The notes under the pieces: generated by a model
Seen by the model: the letters and a program-made list of their open reading frames with translations, nothing else
The model's database searches: none
What the model was told of the DNA's origin: nothing
NCBI RefSeq assembly: GCF_019048865.1
Contig: NZ_CP077604.1
Coordinates: 1,116,001-1,180,000 of the forward strand
DNA from: Aquihabitans sp. G128
Lineage (GTDB): Bacteria > Actinomycetota > Acidimicrobiia > Acidimicrobiales > Iamiaceae
DNA length: 64,000 bases
Reading direction: 5' to 3'
Position numbers and translations under genes: made by a program
In this document: piece by piece, positions 35,375-44,500 of the stretch
Layout: the number at the start of each line of letters is the position of its first letter
How positions within the stretch are numbered: the stretch's first letter is position 1

Positions 35375-35595
35375 GCTGGAACACCGTCGAGCGCGGGTTC
35401 CTCGCCGACGGTTCTGCGTGGCGGATCGAGCGGCGCACGCTCGTCCTGCCCGTCCCCAAGAGCTCCGCCGTGCTCCCCATCCAGCTGAGGTCGTACCGCT
35501 GGTTGCTCGTCGACTCGGCCGGTCGGACCGCGGTCCGCGGACGATCCCGGGATCGCCACCAGCTCGAGGCCGAGATCGGGTCGATCGAGGCCTGA
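35371..35595 (+). CDS. Small hypothetical protein, coupled to upstream gene
   Basis: This 74-aa protein begins MSWNTVERGFLADGSAWRIE and contains two short strands (RTLVLPVPKSSA, LRSYRWLLVDSAG) and a basic, charged C-terminus. Its ATG overlaps the TGA of the upstream gene. No family is recognised. Coupling with another unknown gene suggests the two products act together. Confidence 0.6.
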   Translation: MSWNTVERGFLADGSAWRIERRTLVLPVPKSSAVLPIQLRSYRWLLVDSAGRTAVRGRSRDRHQLEAEIGSIEA

Positions 35596-35653
35596 CCACT
35601 GCCGCAGCGCGGCTGCCACGGCGCGCCGGCACCACGGCCCGGAGCGGCTGCGG

Positions 35654-36223
35654 TCAGGTCGAAGGAGCGGTCGGCCGGAACCGCATGGCGACCGTGCCCG
35701 ACGCGAGCTCCTGGCGGTCCACCAGCTCGAGCTGGATGCGCTCACGGAGACCGCCGAGCAACGTCGGCCCGTGCCCGGCGAGCACCGGCTGCACGAGGAA
35801 CTCGTACTCGTCGATCAGGCCGAGGTCGGCCAACGCGAGCGGGAGCGTCACACCGCCCACCCAGAGGCCTTCGCCCGGTTCCTGCTTGAGCTGCCGGACC
35901 GCGTCCCCCAGGTCGCCCTGCACCAGCTCGGCGTTCCAATCGACCCCGCTCAGCGTGCTCGACACGACGTGCTTCTCGGCCCGGTCGATGCTCTCGGCGA
36001 AGGGGACCTCCCACTCGTCCATCCAGTCGGGCCACGGTCCCGAGGCCGGCCGCCGCCACGCCGACTCCATCATCTCGTAGGTCACCCGGCCGAGGATCAG
36101 GGCGTCGGCCCGTTCCATCTCGGCGGTCCAGTACCGCATCGACTCCTCGTCGGGAGGCATCCCGGCCTCGTGGTGGCAGCAGCCATCCAGCGTGACGTTG
36201 ATCGAGTATCGAAGTGGTCGCAT
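35654..36223 (-). CDS. Dihydrofolate reductase/RibD-type reductase
   Basis: This 189-aa protein of the RibD C-terminal/DHFR-like family starts LRYSINVTLDGCCHHE. It has RADALILGRVTYEMMESAW and DRAEKHVVSSTLSGVDWN. GEGLWVGGVTLPLALADLGL is the nucleotide-binding stretch, and DEYEFLVQPVLAGHGPTLL comes near the end. Members are NADPH-dependent reductases whose natural substrates are mostly unknown. It is a single gene; the divergent neighbour starts 340 bases away. Confidence 0.85.
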   Translation of the reverse strand: MRPLRYSINVTLDGCCHHEAGMPPDEESMRYWTAEMERADALILGRVTYEMMESAWRRPASGPWPDWMDEWEVPFAESIDRAEKHVVSSTLSGVDWNAELVQGDLGDAVRQLKQEPGEGLWVGGVTLPLALADLGLIDEYEFLVQPVLAGHGPTLLGGLRERIQLELVDRQELASGTVAMRFRPTAPST

Positions 36224-36563
36224 GTCGCTGCTCTCTGTCGCGGTGGCCCGGTGCGTCCACCGGACCCTCACCCGACGCCGGCCGGCACCCGTTCTCATCG
36301 GTGCCGTCCAAGCGGTCCGGGGACGACAGGATGCCAGCCCGGCGGGGGCCACGAGCGCCGGTCGCTTCGGCCGCCCGACCGGGCCGTTCGACCGTCGCCG
36401 CCCTGGGCCCCGCCGTGCGGTTCAGCTACTGCCGGCACCCCGAACGTGTGATCTGGCGCCGGCCCGCCCCGGCCAGATTGCCCTGCTCAGGGGGTGCGTG
36501 GGAGGGTACCGAAGCGTCCTCTTCTGGACGCCAGTCGCGGCCTTGGGAGGGGTGCTCGGGACC
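36224..36563. other. Divergent intergenic region (340 bp)
   Basis: This gap separates the divergent starts at 36223 (minus) and 36564 (plus). It must hold both promoters. I see no convincing gene; the plus-strand frame of the next gene stays open through it but codes Arg/Pro-rich sequence without family likeness. No repeat or strong hairpin was noticed. Confidence 0.4.
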
Positions 36564-36971
36564 ATGTCCGACACGAGTGGCACGAGCGGAAACCTTGCCG
36601 ATGTGCTCGAACGCCGACTGGTCGAACGGGAGCGGCTCGAGCGCCAGCGGCGCGAGCTGCGCGCCAAGGGCGCCACGACGGCGGAGCTCGAAGCACGGTT
36701 CCTGCTGAAGGGCTCCGACTTCCGCTTCGGCCTGGCCCAGGCCGACGCCGGCGACCGCGAGCTCTGGGTCGGGCTGATCACGATCGCTGGCCGCCCCTAC
36801 CGCCTCGAGGAGGTGGAGGGCACGCTCGTGCTGCACGGGGGGCCGCACCACCACATCACCACCGTCGCCGAGCTGGCGGCCGCCATGCGCAGCCGCGACT
36901 GGACCCCGGCACCCAAGCGGTGGCCGACCTGGGAAGGTCCGTTGTCGGCCGAACCGGCGCCGTCGAACTGA
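36564..36971 (+). CDS. Hypothetical protein with N-terminal coiled coil
   Basis: This 135-aa protein has a charged helical region (LADVLERRLVERERLERQRR) likely to form a coiled coil over residues 10-45. A beta-rich part follows, with FRFGLAQADAGDRELWVGLI and YRLEEVEGTLVLHGG, then a His cluster GGPHHHITTVAEL. No family is recognised. The ATG is chosen because the coiled-coil region begins soon after it; the open frame extends upstream. A perfect palindrome follows the stop. Confidence 0.6.
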   Translation: MSDTSGTSGNLADVLERRLVERERLERQRRELRAKGATTAELEARFLLKGSDFRFGLAQADAGDRELWVGLITIAGRPYRLEEVEGTLVLHGGPHHHITTVAELAAAMRSRDWTPAPKRWPTWEGPLSAEPAPSN

Positions 36972-36974
36972 CAC

Positions 36975-36988
36975 CCGCCGGCCGGCGG
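36975..36988. terminator. 14-bp palindrome between convergent genes
   Basis: CCGCCGGCCGGCGG sits between the stop at 36971 and the convergent stop at 37004. It is a possible bidirectional hairpin with no T-run. Confidence 0.4.
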
Positions 36989-37003
36989 CCGGGCCGGGCG
37001 CAG

Positions 37004-37363
37004 TCAGCTGGCCGACGCGTCCGGGGGTCCGGCGGGCGCGGCCACCAGGCCGGCCTGCTCGACGAGGTCGCCGAGCGTGATGCCCTCGGCCTTCACCTCG
37101 ACCCAGTCCGCGGCCCTCGCTGCAGGGATGAGGAGGTCGACCTCGGACCGCCGTGACAGGAACTCGCCCAGCTCGGCGAGGTCGGCGCCCCGCATGTCGA
37201 CGTCGATCCGATCCGACAGCCGGACGGGCGCCGGCTGGTCGAACGGCTCCAGCGTGACGGCGTCCTTGCTGCACGCGCACCAGCACTCGCCGGTGTCGTG
37301 GATGTAGATCACGATGCAGCTCGCCGATGTCGGGCACACCGTCGCGCAGTTGCAATCACCCAT
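37004..37363 (-). CDS. Cys-rich small protein of unknown function
   Basis: This 119-aa protein has an N-terminus with seven cysteines within 31 residues (MGDCNCATVCPTSASC and GECWCACS). The two Cys clusters flank a short hydrophobic strand, IVIYIHD. The rest is an acidic alpha/beta part (LSDRIDVDMRGADLAELGEF, WVEVKAEGITLGDLVEQAG). The cysteine spacing suggests metal or Fe-S binding, or disulphides, but I know no matching family. A TAGGTT -10-like hexamer lies about 40 bases upstream, so this transcript probably has a leader. Confidence 0.6.
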   Translation of the reverse strand: MGDCNCATVCPTSASCIVIYIHDTGECWCACSKDAVTLEPFDQPAPVRLSDRIDVDMRGADLAELGEFLSRRSEVDLLIPAARAADWVEVKAEGITLGDLVEQAGLVAAPAGPPDASAS

Positions 37364-37772
37364 GGTTCCCGCTCCTCGTTCCTCGCCCTGCCTTGCCTCG
37401 GCAACCTAGCAACGCGCATCCACGGGCGTCGGCGCTCGCTCGCCGGTCGAGGCCGAGCCGTCGGATGCCCGGTCTCGGGCTCCGGGACCGTGCGCTGTGG
37501 CGCGCTCGCCCGGATGCCGACTGCGCCGGGACCTCGACGACCGGGAGGTCGCCGATCGTCGCTGCGAGGCGGGCGCGTGCCCACCTGCCCCAGCCTCCAC
37601 CCGGCCCGGCCTGCGCGCACCCGGACCTGGCCAGCGACCGTTCGCAAGGGCTCGCCGCACCCGACCAAGGTGGGGCTGCGGCCAGCGCTCGAGCAGGAAG
37701 GCCTTCGCCGGGCAGCCTTGCCGGAGACGGCGATCCGGCAGACTGCACCGCGACGATCCGAGCGGGGGCCCC
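37364..37772. other. Divergent intergenic region (409 bp)
   Basis: This gap lies between divergent genes starting at 37363 (minus) and 37773 (plus). TAGGTT on the minus strand (37403-37408) is a possible -10 element. No gene, repeat or clear hairpin was recognised in the remainder; the open frames across it are Arg/Pro/Ala-rich and unlike real proteins. Confidence 0.4.
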
Positions 37773-38105
37773 ATGGCGAACACGACGAACGACCGGATCG
37801 ACGGGGAAGCGACGGTCGTCGTCGATGCGGACGCCCTCCCCGTGCACGACCCGGCGTTCGGGTACCTCGAGCTCCCCCGGACCCTGTCCTGGTGGCGGCG
37901 GCGCAGGCGAAGCATCAGCTACCCGTCCGTCGGCGACGTGGTCAACCTCCGGGTCGACGTCCGGACGGCCGGCACGGGCCGCCTCACGGACCTCGACGGC
38001 ACGCTGATCCAGACCGTGCCCCTGGTGCGGGGCAGCAACGTGGTCCAGATCAGGCGGCCGGACGCCCGACGGGACGAAGCGGTCCCCCGCCGCACCCCAT
38101 CGTGA
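37773..38105 (+). CDS. Hypothetical protein
   Basis: This 110-aa protein is not recognised. It has an acidic start (MANTTNDRIDGEATVVVDAD), a LELPRTLSWWRRRRRSISYP segment with two Trp and five Arg, and beta-type VVNLRVDVRTAGTGRLTDLD, then a basic tail. There is no signal peptide or membrane helix. The ATG is preceded by a weak GGGGG-type ribosome binding site. Confidence that it is a real gene is moderate. Confidence 0.5.
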   Translation: MANTTNDRIDGEATVVVDADALPVHDPAFGYLELPRTLSWWRRRRRSISYPSVGDVVNLRVDVRTAGTGRLTDLDGTLIQTVPLVRGSNVVQIRRPDARRDEAVPRRTPS

Positions 38106-38267
38106 GCCCCTCCGGGCCGGCGCCTTCCGCTGCCAGCCGGCCGAGCATCGCCTGCGGTGGGCGCCGTAGCGGCTCTCAACTGAACCAGTGTGCCATCGGA
38201 GGGGTCCGGTCCCCGGGGCAAGCAGGCCACTGCCCGGCACCCCGACGCAGCGCGGGTTGGTCCTCGC

Positions 38268-38609
38268 TCACGACGAGCAGTCGACCCGCGTTCCGAGGAG
38301 CTCGATCCGCCGGACGCAGATCGTCTCGAAGGCCACGCATCCCGAGGTGCCGATGTAGGAGTCACCGACCTGTGGGTCGAGCGGGTGATCGCTGCCCGAG
38401 TAGGGGCTCGGCCGTTGGGCCAGCGACGCACGGGTGACGATGCAGACCTCCCGTTCACCGATGAGGGCACGCCGTGCCTGGTAGCTGCCCAGCACGAGCA
38501 CCCCCGGAACCAGTGGCAGGGCGAGGCCGACCAACCAGCGCCGAGAGCGGCGGCCTGGTGGGGTCACCGTCGTCGGATGATGGGGCAACCTGTCCGCGAC
38601 GTCGTCCAC
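38268..38609 (-). CDS. Small single-pass membrane protein, Cys-containing ectodomain
   Basis: About 113 aa from GTG 38609. A short basic N-terminus with RRSRRW is followed by one membrane helix (LVGLALPLVPGVLVLGSY) and a C-terminal domain of about 65 residues. That domain has four cysteines (EVCIVT, SGCVAFETICVRR and the final VDCSS), consistent with two disulphides outside the membrane. TACCTT lies exactly six bases upstream of the GTG, which decides the start over longer alternatives. No family recognised. Confidence 0.6.
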   Translation of the reverse strand: MDDVADRLPHHPTTVTPPGRRSRRWLVGLALPLVPGVLVLGSYQARRALIGEREVCIVTRASLAQRPSPYSGSDHPLDPQVGDSYIGTSGCVAFETICVRRIELLGTRVDCSS

Positions 38610-38829
38610 CGAACGAAGGTACTGCGGCGCGCCTCGCCATCCTCGGGCAGCGTCCGCAGGTGCGTCCTGGGCGATCGCCATGCCCGGCCAGTCCCTCGGC
38701 GACACCTCCGCGAGCAGCCACGCTCGTGAGGAACGGTGCCGGGCGCCACCCGCTGGCGAGAGGCCACCCCGGCGACCTGCCGCCAGTAGCCTTCGAGCCT
38801 TCGTTCGCACTCGACTGGTCGGGGATGGG

Positions 38830-39207
38830 ATGGTGCCTCAACCACGCGAGCAGGCCACGATCCTCGGTTGCGCGATCGCCGGGGTCGTGGTCATCGGCTC
38901 CCTCGGGGTGACGATCGCCCTGCGGTCGCCGAGCCACCGGACGTTGAGCCTGGCGTTCTCTGCCCCGTACGTCGTCTTGCCGATCATCTCCACGATCGGG
39001 GCCCGCCTCGCCCCCAGCCGACGCCGTGGGGTGGTCACGGCGACCGTCCTGCCCTGGCTGGCGCTGGTCCTCGTCAGCAAGCTCGGCGCCATGACCGTTT
39101 CCGTCCTCGCTGCGCAGGGCTGCCTCGTCCTGCTCTGCGTGAGCGGGGCCACCCTCGCCCAGAGCATCGCCCAACGGCCCTCCCCGGGCCGCCCCGCCTC
39201 GAGCTGA
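38830..39207 (+). CDS. Small integral membrane protein
   Basis: About 125 aa with four hydrophobic helices: ILGCAIAGVVVIGSLGVTIA, LAFSAPYVVLPIISTIGARL, VVTATVLPWLALVLVSKLG and AAQGCLVLLCVSGATLAQSI. Short basic loops (APSRRRG) separate them. The compact four-helix pattern is not one I can assign to a family. The start is uncertain: ATG 38830 is the last before the first helix. It has no operon partner. Confidence 0.55.
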   Translation: MVPQPREQATILGCAIAGVVVIGSLGVTIALRSPSHRTLSLAFSAPYVVLPIISTIGARLAPSRRRGVVTATVLPWLALVLVSKLGAMTVSVLAAQGCLVLLCVSGATLAQSIAQRPSPGRPASS

Positions 39208-39454
39208 CTGCGCCCCGCCGTCGACGGGCAGTCGATTGCTGGAGTGGGCACCCAACGCACGCATGACCTGCGGGCTGGTCGGTTGAGCAGCGCGCGGGCA
39301 GCAAGGGCCGCGGAGTCGACGAGCAAGACTGCACCGTCCCCTACCGGCACTTTCGCGACACCACCCACACCGGCTGGTGCAGAGGGGTCGTGCGCGTGCC
39401 CGGCTCAGCAACATCGCGGCTCCTTTCCGCATAGCTCTGAGATCATGGTCGCCC

Positions 39455-39841
39455 ATGAACACAAAGACCGCAGAGCAGATCGCCGAGGTCGTCGAGCACG
39501 CTCGGCGTCGGCCCGGGATGTACGGGCTGAGCACCCACGGGGAGGCGACGTCATGGATCTACGGCATCGACGTAGGGACCGGGCTCTTCCCCGGACGGGA
39601 GATGACCGAGTGGCTCCACTCGGATGGCGACGCGAAGTGGGGCGGCAGGGGCGGGGCCGGCTGGGACTACCGAGTGGCACGAGTCGCCTTGTGGGGCCAA
39701 CTGGATCCTCCTGCAGGGCAGCCTGTGGACTTCACCCCTGCCGATGAGGCGATCATGCGAAACGCGGTGCTCGACTTTGCGTTGGCGTGGCTTCGCGAAC
39801 CTGCTGGCTCTTCGGACCAGGTCGAGCCGGGTGCCCCGTAA
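39455..39841 (+). CDS. Hypothetical protein
   Basis: This 128-aa protein reads TAEQIAEVVEHARRRPGMYG, then SWIYGIDVGTGLFPGREMTE and AIMRNAVLDFALAWLREPAG. It is not recognised. The RRPGMYG segment recalls the start of GyrB/GHKL proteins, but no ATPase motifs follow. Codon choice looks less extremely GC-rich than in flanking genes, and the gene lies in a patch of orphan genes running up to the tRNA-Val 3' end, so recent acquisition is possible. Confidence 0.6.
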   Translation: MNTKTAEQIAEVVEHARRRPGMYGLSTHGEATSWIYGIDVGTGLFPGREMTEWLHSDGDAKWGGRGGAGWDYRVARVALWGQLDPPAGQPVDFTPADEAIMRNAVLDFALAWLREPAGSSDQVEPGAP

Positions 39842-39880
39842 CGCCGGGTCAGACACGCAAGCCCTGCACGTTCGTCTTGG

Positions 39881-40432
39881 TCACTGCCGGGGGGAAAGGT
39901 TCTCGAGCCACTCGTCTGCCTCTGCGTGGCTCCGCAGCCGCACGAACTCGAGGTGATCGAGGGCCGGTGAGGCCATCGACCGGCTGTAGCGATCCTCGTA
40001 CTTGTCGTGCTGGGTCCAAGCCCAGCGGATGATCGATTCGGGGTGCCAGACCCAGAAGTTCGTCAGGGGCTCGCGATTGCCGTTCCACAGGCGCTCGCGG
40101 CGAACGGTCCGCCGCAGGGTCCGGCCGATTACCTGGCGCATGACGGCCGAGCGCGGGAGGTCCAGCCACACGACGGTGTCGGCCCGGGCCCAGACCGGAC
40201 CGTCCACGACCACCGTCCGGTAGTTCCCATCGACCACCCATCGCTCGGCATGGGTGATCGCATCGACGCGGTCCACGAACTCGTCAGGGTCGATCGATTG
40301 CCAACCGGCGAGGTGGTGGATCGCGTCGAGCTCGATGCAGGGCGCATCGATCACCGCAGCGATCCGTCGGGCCAGGCTGGACTTGCCCGACCCGGCGTTC
40401 CCGACCACCGACACACGCTGCACGTGGTCCAT
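39881..40432 (-). CDS. P-loop kinase-like protein (topology-modulation/adenylate-kinase-like)
   Basis: This 183-aa NTPase-fold protein starts RVSVVGNAGSGKSSLARRIA, a Walker A motif at residues 8-16. Then come PCIELDAIHHLAGWQ, WVVDGNYRTVV (the 'DGNY' typical of this group) and ADTVVWLDLPRSAVMRQVIG. The family is annotated as DNA topology modulation protein FlaR or adenylate-kinase-like; the substrate is unknown. It reads towards 39841, convergent with the orphan gene before it. Confidence 0.82.
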   Translation of the reverse strand: MDHVQRVSVVGNAGSGKSSLARRIAAVIDAPCIELDAIHHLAGWQSIDPDEFVDRVDAITHAERWVVDGNYRTVVVDGPVWARADTVVWLDLPRSAVMRQVIGRTLRRTVRRERLWNGNREPLTNFWVWHPESIIRWAWTQHDKYEDRYSRSMASPALDHLEFVRLRSHAEADEWLENLSPRQ

Positions 40433-40575
40433 CCTCCCCGACCGCGTGGCCCTGCCGAGAACGCGGATCGGTGTCCAGGTCTGCGACGGTCGATCGGCTC
40501 CCGGCGCGACCCACCGCAGGCCGGCACTTCGCCAAGCCGCCACGCCATCGGCCCACCGGAGTTCGGAAAGAAGGG

Positions 40576-40953
40576 ATGGAAGAGATCTGCGATGCTTCCG
40601 CGGTGGACGATGTCGTAGCGGTCGAAGTGACGCTGGAGGATGGCGAGCATCGCTTCTTTCTGACCTTCGGGCGGCTTCACGACTCGGTCGACCCAGAGCC
40701 ACTCGAAGCGCTGGTCTTGGCCAGGTGTTCGAGGTTCGCACTGGGCGGGGAGGCGGTGACCGCTCGCGTCTGCTGGACGCTGCAGGCCGCGAGCAGCGAG
40801 CCCTACTTCTACGAGTGCCTCTCGGAGATCACGGCCCGCCGTGCGGTGTTGGCGGGAAGCGACGAGCACTGGCAGGAACGCATTCGCCAGGAGATGGATG
40901 ACGGTCGCCACCTCTTCTACCTCGGCAAGCCGCTACCGCCTGGTGCGTCGTGA
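40576..40953 (+). CDS. Hypothetical protein
   Basis: This 125-aa protein is not recognised. It is acidic with a beta-rich beginning (VVAVEVTLEDGEHRFFLTFG), a VDPEPLEALVLARCSRFALG segment and a C-terminal helix (WQERIRQEMDDGRHLFYLG). It has no signal or membrane segment. GAAAGAAGGG precedes the ATG as a ribosome binding site. It is part of the orphan-gene patch next to tRNA-Val. Confidence 0.6.
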   Translation: MEEICDASAVDDVVAVEVTLEDGEHRFFLTFGRLHDSVDPEPLEALVLARCSRFALGGEAVTARVCWTLQAASSEPYFYECLSEITARRAVLAGSDEHWQERIRQEMDDGRHLFYLGKPLPPGAS

Positions 40954-40994
40954 CGAGTGCCACCTAAGGCTGCGTCGAGGACGTGCGACGCCGA

Positions 40995-41230
40995 TCACTC
41001 GAGGCAGATGCAGAAGGGGTGACCGGCCGGATCGAGTAGCACGCGGAAGGAGGCCGGACCGTTGCTCGTGCTTGGAGGCGCCCAGTCCGAGCAGCTCTTC
41101 CTCTGCGACGTCGAGATCGTCGACGAGCACGTCGACGTGCATCTGCTGGGGCCGGTCTTGACCAGGCCAGACCGGCGGGGAGTACGAATCCACTCGGTGG
41201 AAGGAGATGGCCGCGCCGTCACCGCCGCGA
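40995..41230 (-). pseudogene. Glyoxalase-like (VOC) gene fragment, 5'-truncated and frameshifted
   Basis: On the minus strand, GDGAAISFHRVDSYSPP and MHVDVLVDDLDVAEEELLGL are plainly the second half of an actinobacterial glyoxalase-6-type protein. At about 41060 the frame shifts, and the ending GPASFRVLLDPAGHPFCICL follows in another frame to 40995. The usual first 50 residues of the family are absent upstream, where the sequence instead runs into the tRNA-Val terminator. It therefore has two lesions: a lost front and an indel. Confidence 0.6.
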
Positions 41231-41363
41231 ACGGCCGAGGCACACACGTTGTCGCTGCGAGGTGGGCAATCCGCACCGTGCGTCCCCCGGGGCGAGCACC
41301 GACCGCACGCCGCTGACGTGGGGCGCACTCGCACGAGGAGCGAGCCCACCCCGAAAACGAAGC

Positions 41364-41389
41364 TGACCTGCGGGGTGAACCGCAGGTCA
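41364..41389 (-). terminator. Intrinsic terminator of tRNA-Val
   Basis: A perfect 10-bp stem (TGACCTGCGG with CCGCAGGTCA) encloses a 6-base loop, 14 bases past the CCA end of the tRNA. On the minus strand it is followed by GCTTCGTTTTC, a T-rich tract. Confidence 0.75.
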
Positions 41390-41402
41390 GGTGCCGGGGC
41401 GA

Positions 41403-41479
41403 TGGTGGGCCATGAGGGAATCGAACCCCCGACCTCCTGCGCGTCATGCAGGCGCTCTAGCCAACTGAGCTAATGGCCC
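41403..41479 (-). tRNA. tRNA-Val (anticodon GAC), CCA encoded
   Basis: The minus-strand sequence folds as a cloverleaf. The acceptor GGGCCAT pairs with ATGGCCC, and the D-arm is GCTC...GAGC. The anticodon stem CCTGC/GCAGG encloses the loop ATGACGC (anticodon GAC), and the T-arm loop is TTCGATT. The discriminator A is followed by an encoded CCA. It reads Val codons GUC and GUU. It lies upstream of a perfect terminator hairpin. Confidence 0.93.
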
Positions 41480-41527
41480 CGGGACGGACGAAGGTAGCAG
41501 AGCCACCCCGTCGGCTGGAAACCCGGT

Positions 41528-44500
41528 TCAGAGGATGGCGCCGCTGCCCAACAGCACCCGCAGCTCGCCGATCAGGCCGTGGCTGGTGTCGACGCAGAAC
41601 TGCTCCGGGAGGCGCAGGACCTTGTCCTCGCCGAGGTGCAGGAACACCTGCGACTCGCCCGGGAAGCGGGTCAGCAGGCCCTTGAGCTCGTCGACCGTGC
41701 CGGCGTCGAGCCGGTGCGGGGCGACCTTGAGCCGCAGCGGCGGGGCGCCGTCGCTGACGCCGTCGAACACCTCGACGTCCATGGCGATGAACTTGGGCGT
41801 GTCGTCGCGCTTGTCGACGCGCCCCTTCACGATGAGCACGGCGTCGTCGGCGAGCTGGTGGCCGATGTCGGTCATGGTCTTGGGGAACACCATGACCTCG
41901 ATCGAGGTCTGCAGGTCCTCCAGGGTGAAGACGGCCATGAGGTCGCCCTTCTTGGTCCACTTGCGCTGCAGGCCGTTGACCACGCCACCGATGGTGCGCA
42001 TGGCGCCGTCGTCGAGCTCGGCCAGCTCGGCGATGGTGTTGTCGACCTTGCGGCGCAGCGCGGCCTCGGCCCCCATGAGCGGGTGGTCGCTCACGTAGAG
42101 CCCGAGCATCTCCTTCTCGAAGGCCAGCTGCTCCTTCTTCTCGAAGCGCAGGTCCGGGATCTTGGCCCGCTCGTCGAAGCTGGCGCCCGCTCCCCCGTCG
42201 TCGAGGTCGCCGAAGAGCGTCATCACGCCCATGTCCCGCTCCTTGCGACGGGCGATGGTGTTGTCGACGATCTGCTCGAAGACCGCCAGCAGGCCCCGGC
42301 GCGGGTGGCCGACGGAGTCGAAGCCGCCGGCCTTGATGAGCGACTCCAGCGTCTTCTTGTTGAGCACGGTCATGTCGACGCGCTCGCAGAAGTCGTAGAA
42401 GTCGGCGAAGTCGCCGTTGGCCCGGCGCTCCTCGACGATCTTCTCCACCAGGGCCTCGCCCACGTTGCGCACGGCGGAGAGCCCGAAGGGGATGACCTCG
42501 GTGCCGTCGTCGAGGCGGGCGGCCACGAAGTCGACGTCGGAGCGGTTCACGTCCGGCACCAGGACCTGGATGCCCATGGTGCGGCACTCGTTCAGGTAGA
42601 CCGCCGCCTTCTCCAGGCTGGTCTTCACGCTGGTGAGCAGCGCCGCCAGGTACTCCACCGGGTAGTGGGCCTTGAGGTACGCCGTCTGGAAGGTGACCAC
42701 GCCGTAGCCGAAGCTGTGGCTCTTGTTGAAGGCGTAGTTGGCGAAGCCCTCGATGTTGTCGAACAGCGGGGTGCCCAGCTCGCCGAAGCCGGCGCTGGTG
42801 CAGCCCTCGACGAACTTCGAGCGCTCCTTCGCCATGAGCTCGGGCTTCTTCTTGCCACAGGCCTTGCGCAGGTTGTCGGCCTCGGCCAGGGAGTAGCCGG
42901 CGAAGCGCTGGCTCACCCGCATCACCGACTCCTGGTAGATCATCAGGCCGTAGGTGTCGCCGAGCAGCTCCTCGGCGGCGGGGTGGAAGTACTCCACCGG
43001 CTTGCGGCCGTTCTTGCGATCGGCGTAGTCGTTGTGCATGTTCACCGACATGGGGCCCGGCCGGTAGAGCGCGATGAGCGCCGCCACGTCCTCGAAGCAG
43101 TCCGGGGCCAGCGAGCGCATGAGGGCGCGCATGGCGCCGCCCTCCAGCTGGAACACGCCGATGGAGTCGCCGCGGCACAGCATCTCCAGCGTCTTCTCGT
43201 CGTTCAGCGAGATGTTGTCGATGTCGAGGTCGACGCCGCGGAAGCCCTTCACCAGCTCGAGCGCGCCGGAGATGACGTCGAGGTTGCGCAGGCCCAGGAA
43301 GTCCATCTTGAGCAGGCCCAGCTCTTCGACCACGTTCATCTCGTACTGGGTGACCACCGGGGCGTTCTCGATGTCCTGGCCGGCCAGCGGCTTGCGCTGG
43401 ATGGGCAGGTACTCGGTGAGCGGGTCCTTGGTGATCACCACCGCGGCGGCGTGGATGCCGTCCTGGCGGCGCAGGCCTTCGAGGCCCTTGGCCACGTCGA
43501 TGACCTTGCGGAGGTCTTCCTCCTCCTCGTACATCTTCCGGAGGTCGCCGGCCATCTTGTAGCCGTCGGCGAACTTCTCGTTGGGCTCGAGGCAGGCGTA
43601 GAGCGGCGTGTCCCGGCCCATGATCAGCGGCGGCATGGCCTTGGCCACCTTGTCGCCCACCGCGTAGGGGTAACCGAGCACGCGTGCGGCGTCTCGCACC
43701 GCGGCCCGGGCCTTGATGGTGGAGAAGGTGACGATCTGGGCGACGTGGTCCCGGCCGTAGCGCTCCGCCGCGTAGCGGATCATCTCGTCCCGGTAGCGGG
43801 AGTCGAAGTCCATGTCGATGTCGGGCATGGAGATGCGGGACGGGTTGAGGAACCGCTCGAACAGCAGGTCGTACTTGATCGGGTCGAGGTCGGTGATCCA
43901 GAGCGTGTAGGCCACCGCGCAGCCGGCGGCGGAGCCACGGCCCGGGCCGACGCGGATGTTCAGGTCCCGGGCGTGCTTGATGAGGTCCCACGTGATGAGG
44001 AAGTACGAGCTGAAGCCCATGTTCCCGATGACCTCGAGCTCGAAGGCGAGCCGCTCGACCGCGGCGTCCGGCAACGGGTCGCCCCAGCGCTTCTTGGCGC
44101 CCTCGAAGGTGAGGTGGCGCAGGTAGGCGGCGTCGTCCTCGAAGCCCTCGGGCAGCGGGAAGTTCGGCAGCAGCGGCTTGCCGAACTCGATCTCGACCTC
44201 GCAGCGCTCGGCGATCCAGAGGGAGTTGTCGCACGCCACCTCGACCTCGGAGAAGAGGTCGCGCATCTCGCGGGCGGACTTCAGGTAGTGGTCGTCGCCG
44301 TGGAACTTGAACCGGTCGGGGTCGCTCATGAGCGAGCCCGTCTGCACACACAGCAGGGCGTCGTGGGCGACGGCGTCCTCGCGGTGGGTGTAGTGGCTGT
44401 CGTTGGTGGCCAGCAGCGGTGCCCCGATCCGCTTGGCGATGTCGAACAGCTGGGGGTTGGTGCGGTGCTGCTCGGGGATGCCGTGGTCCTGGATCTCCAC

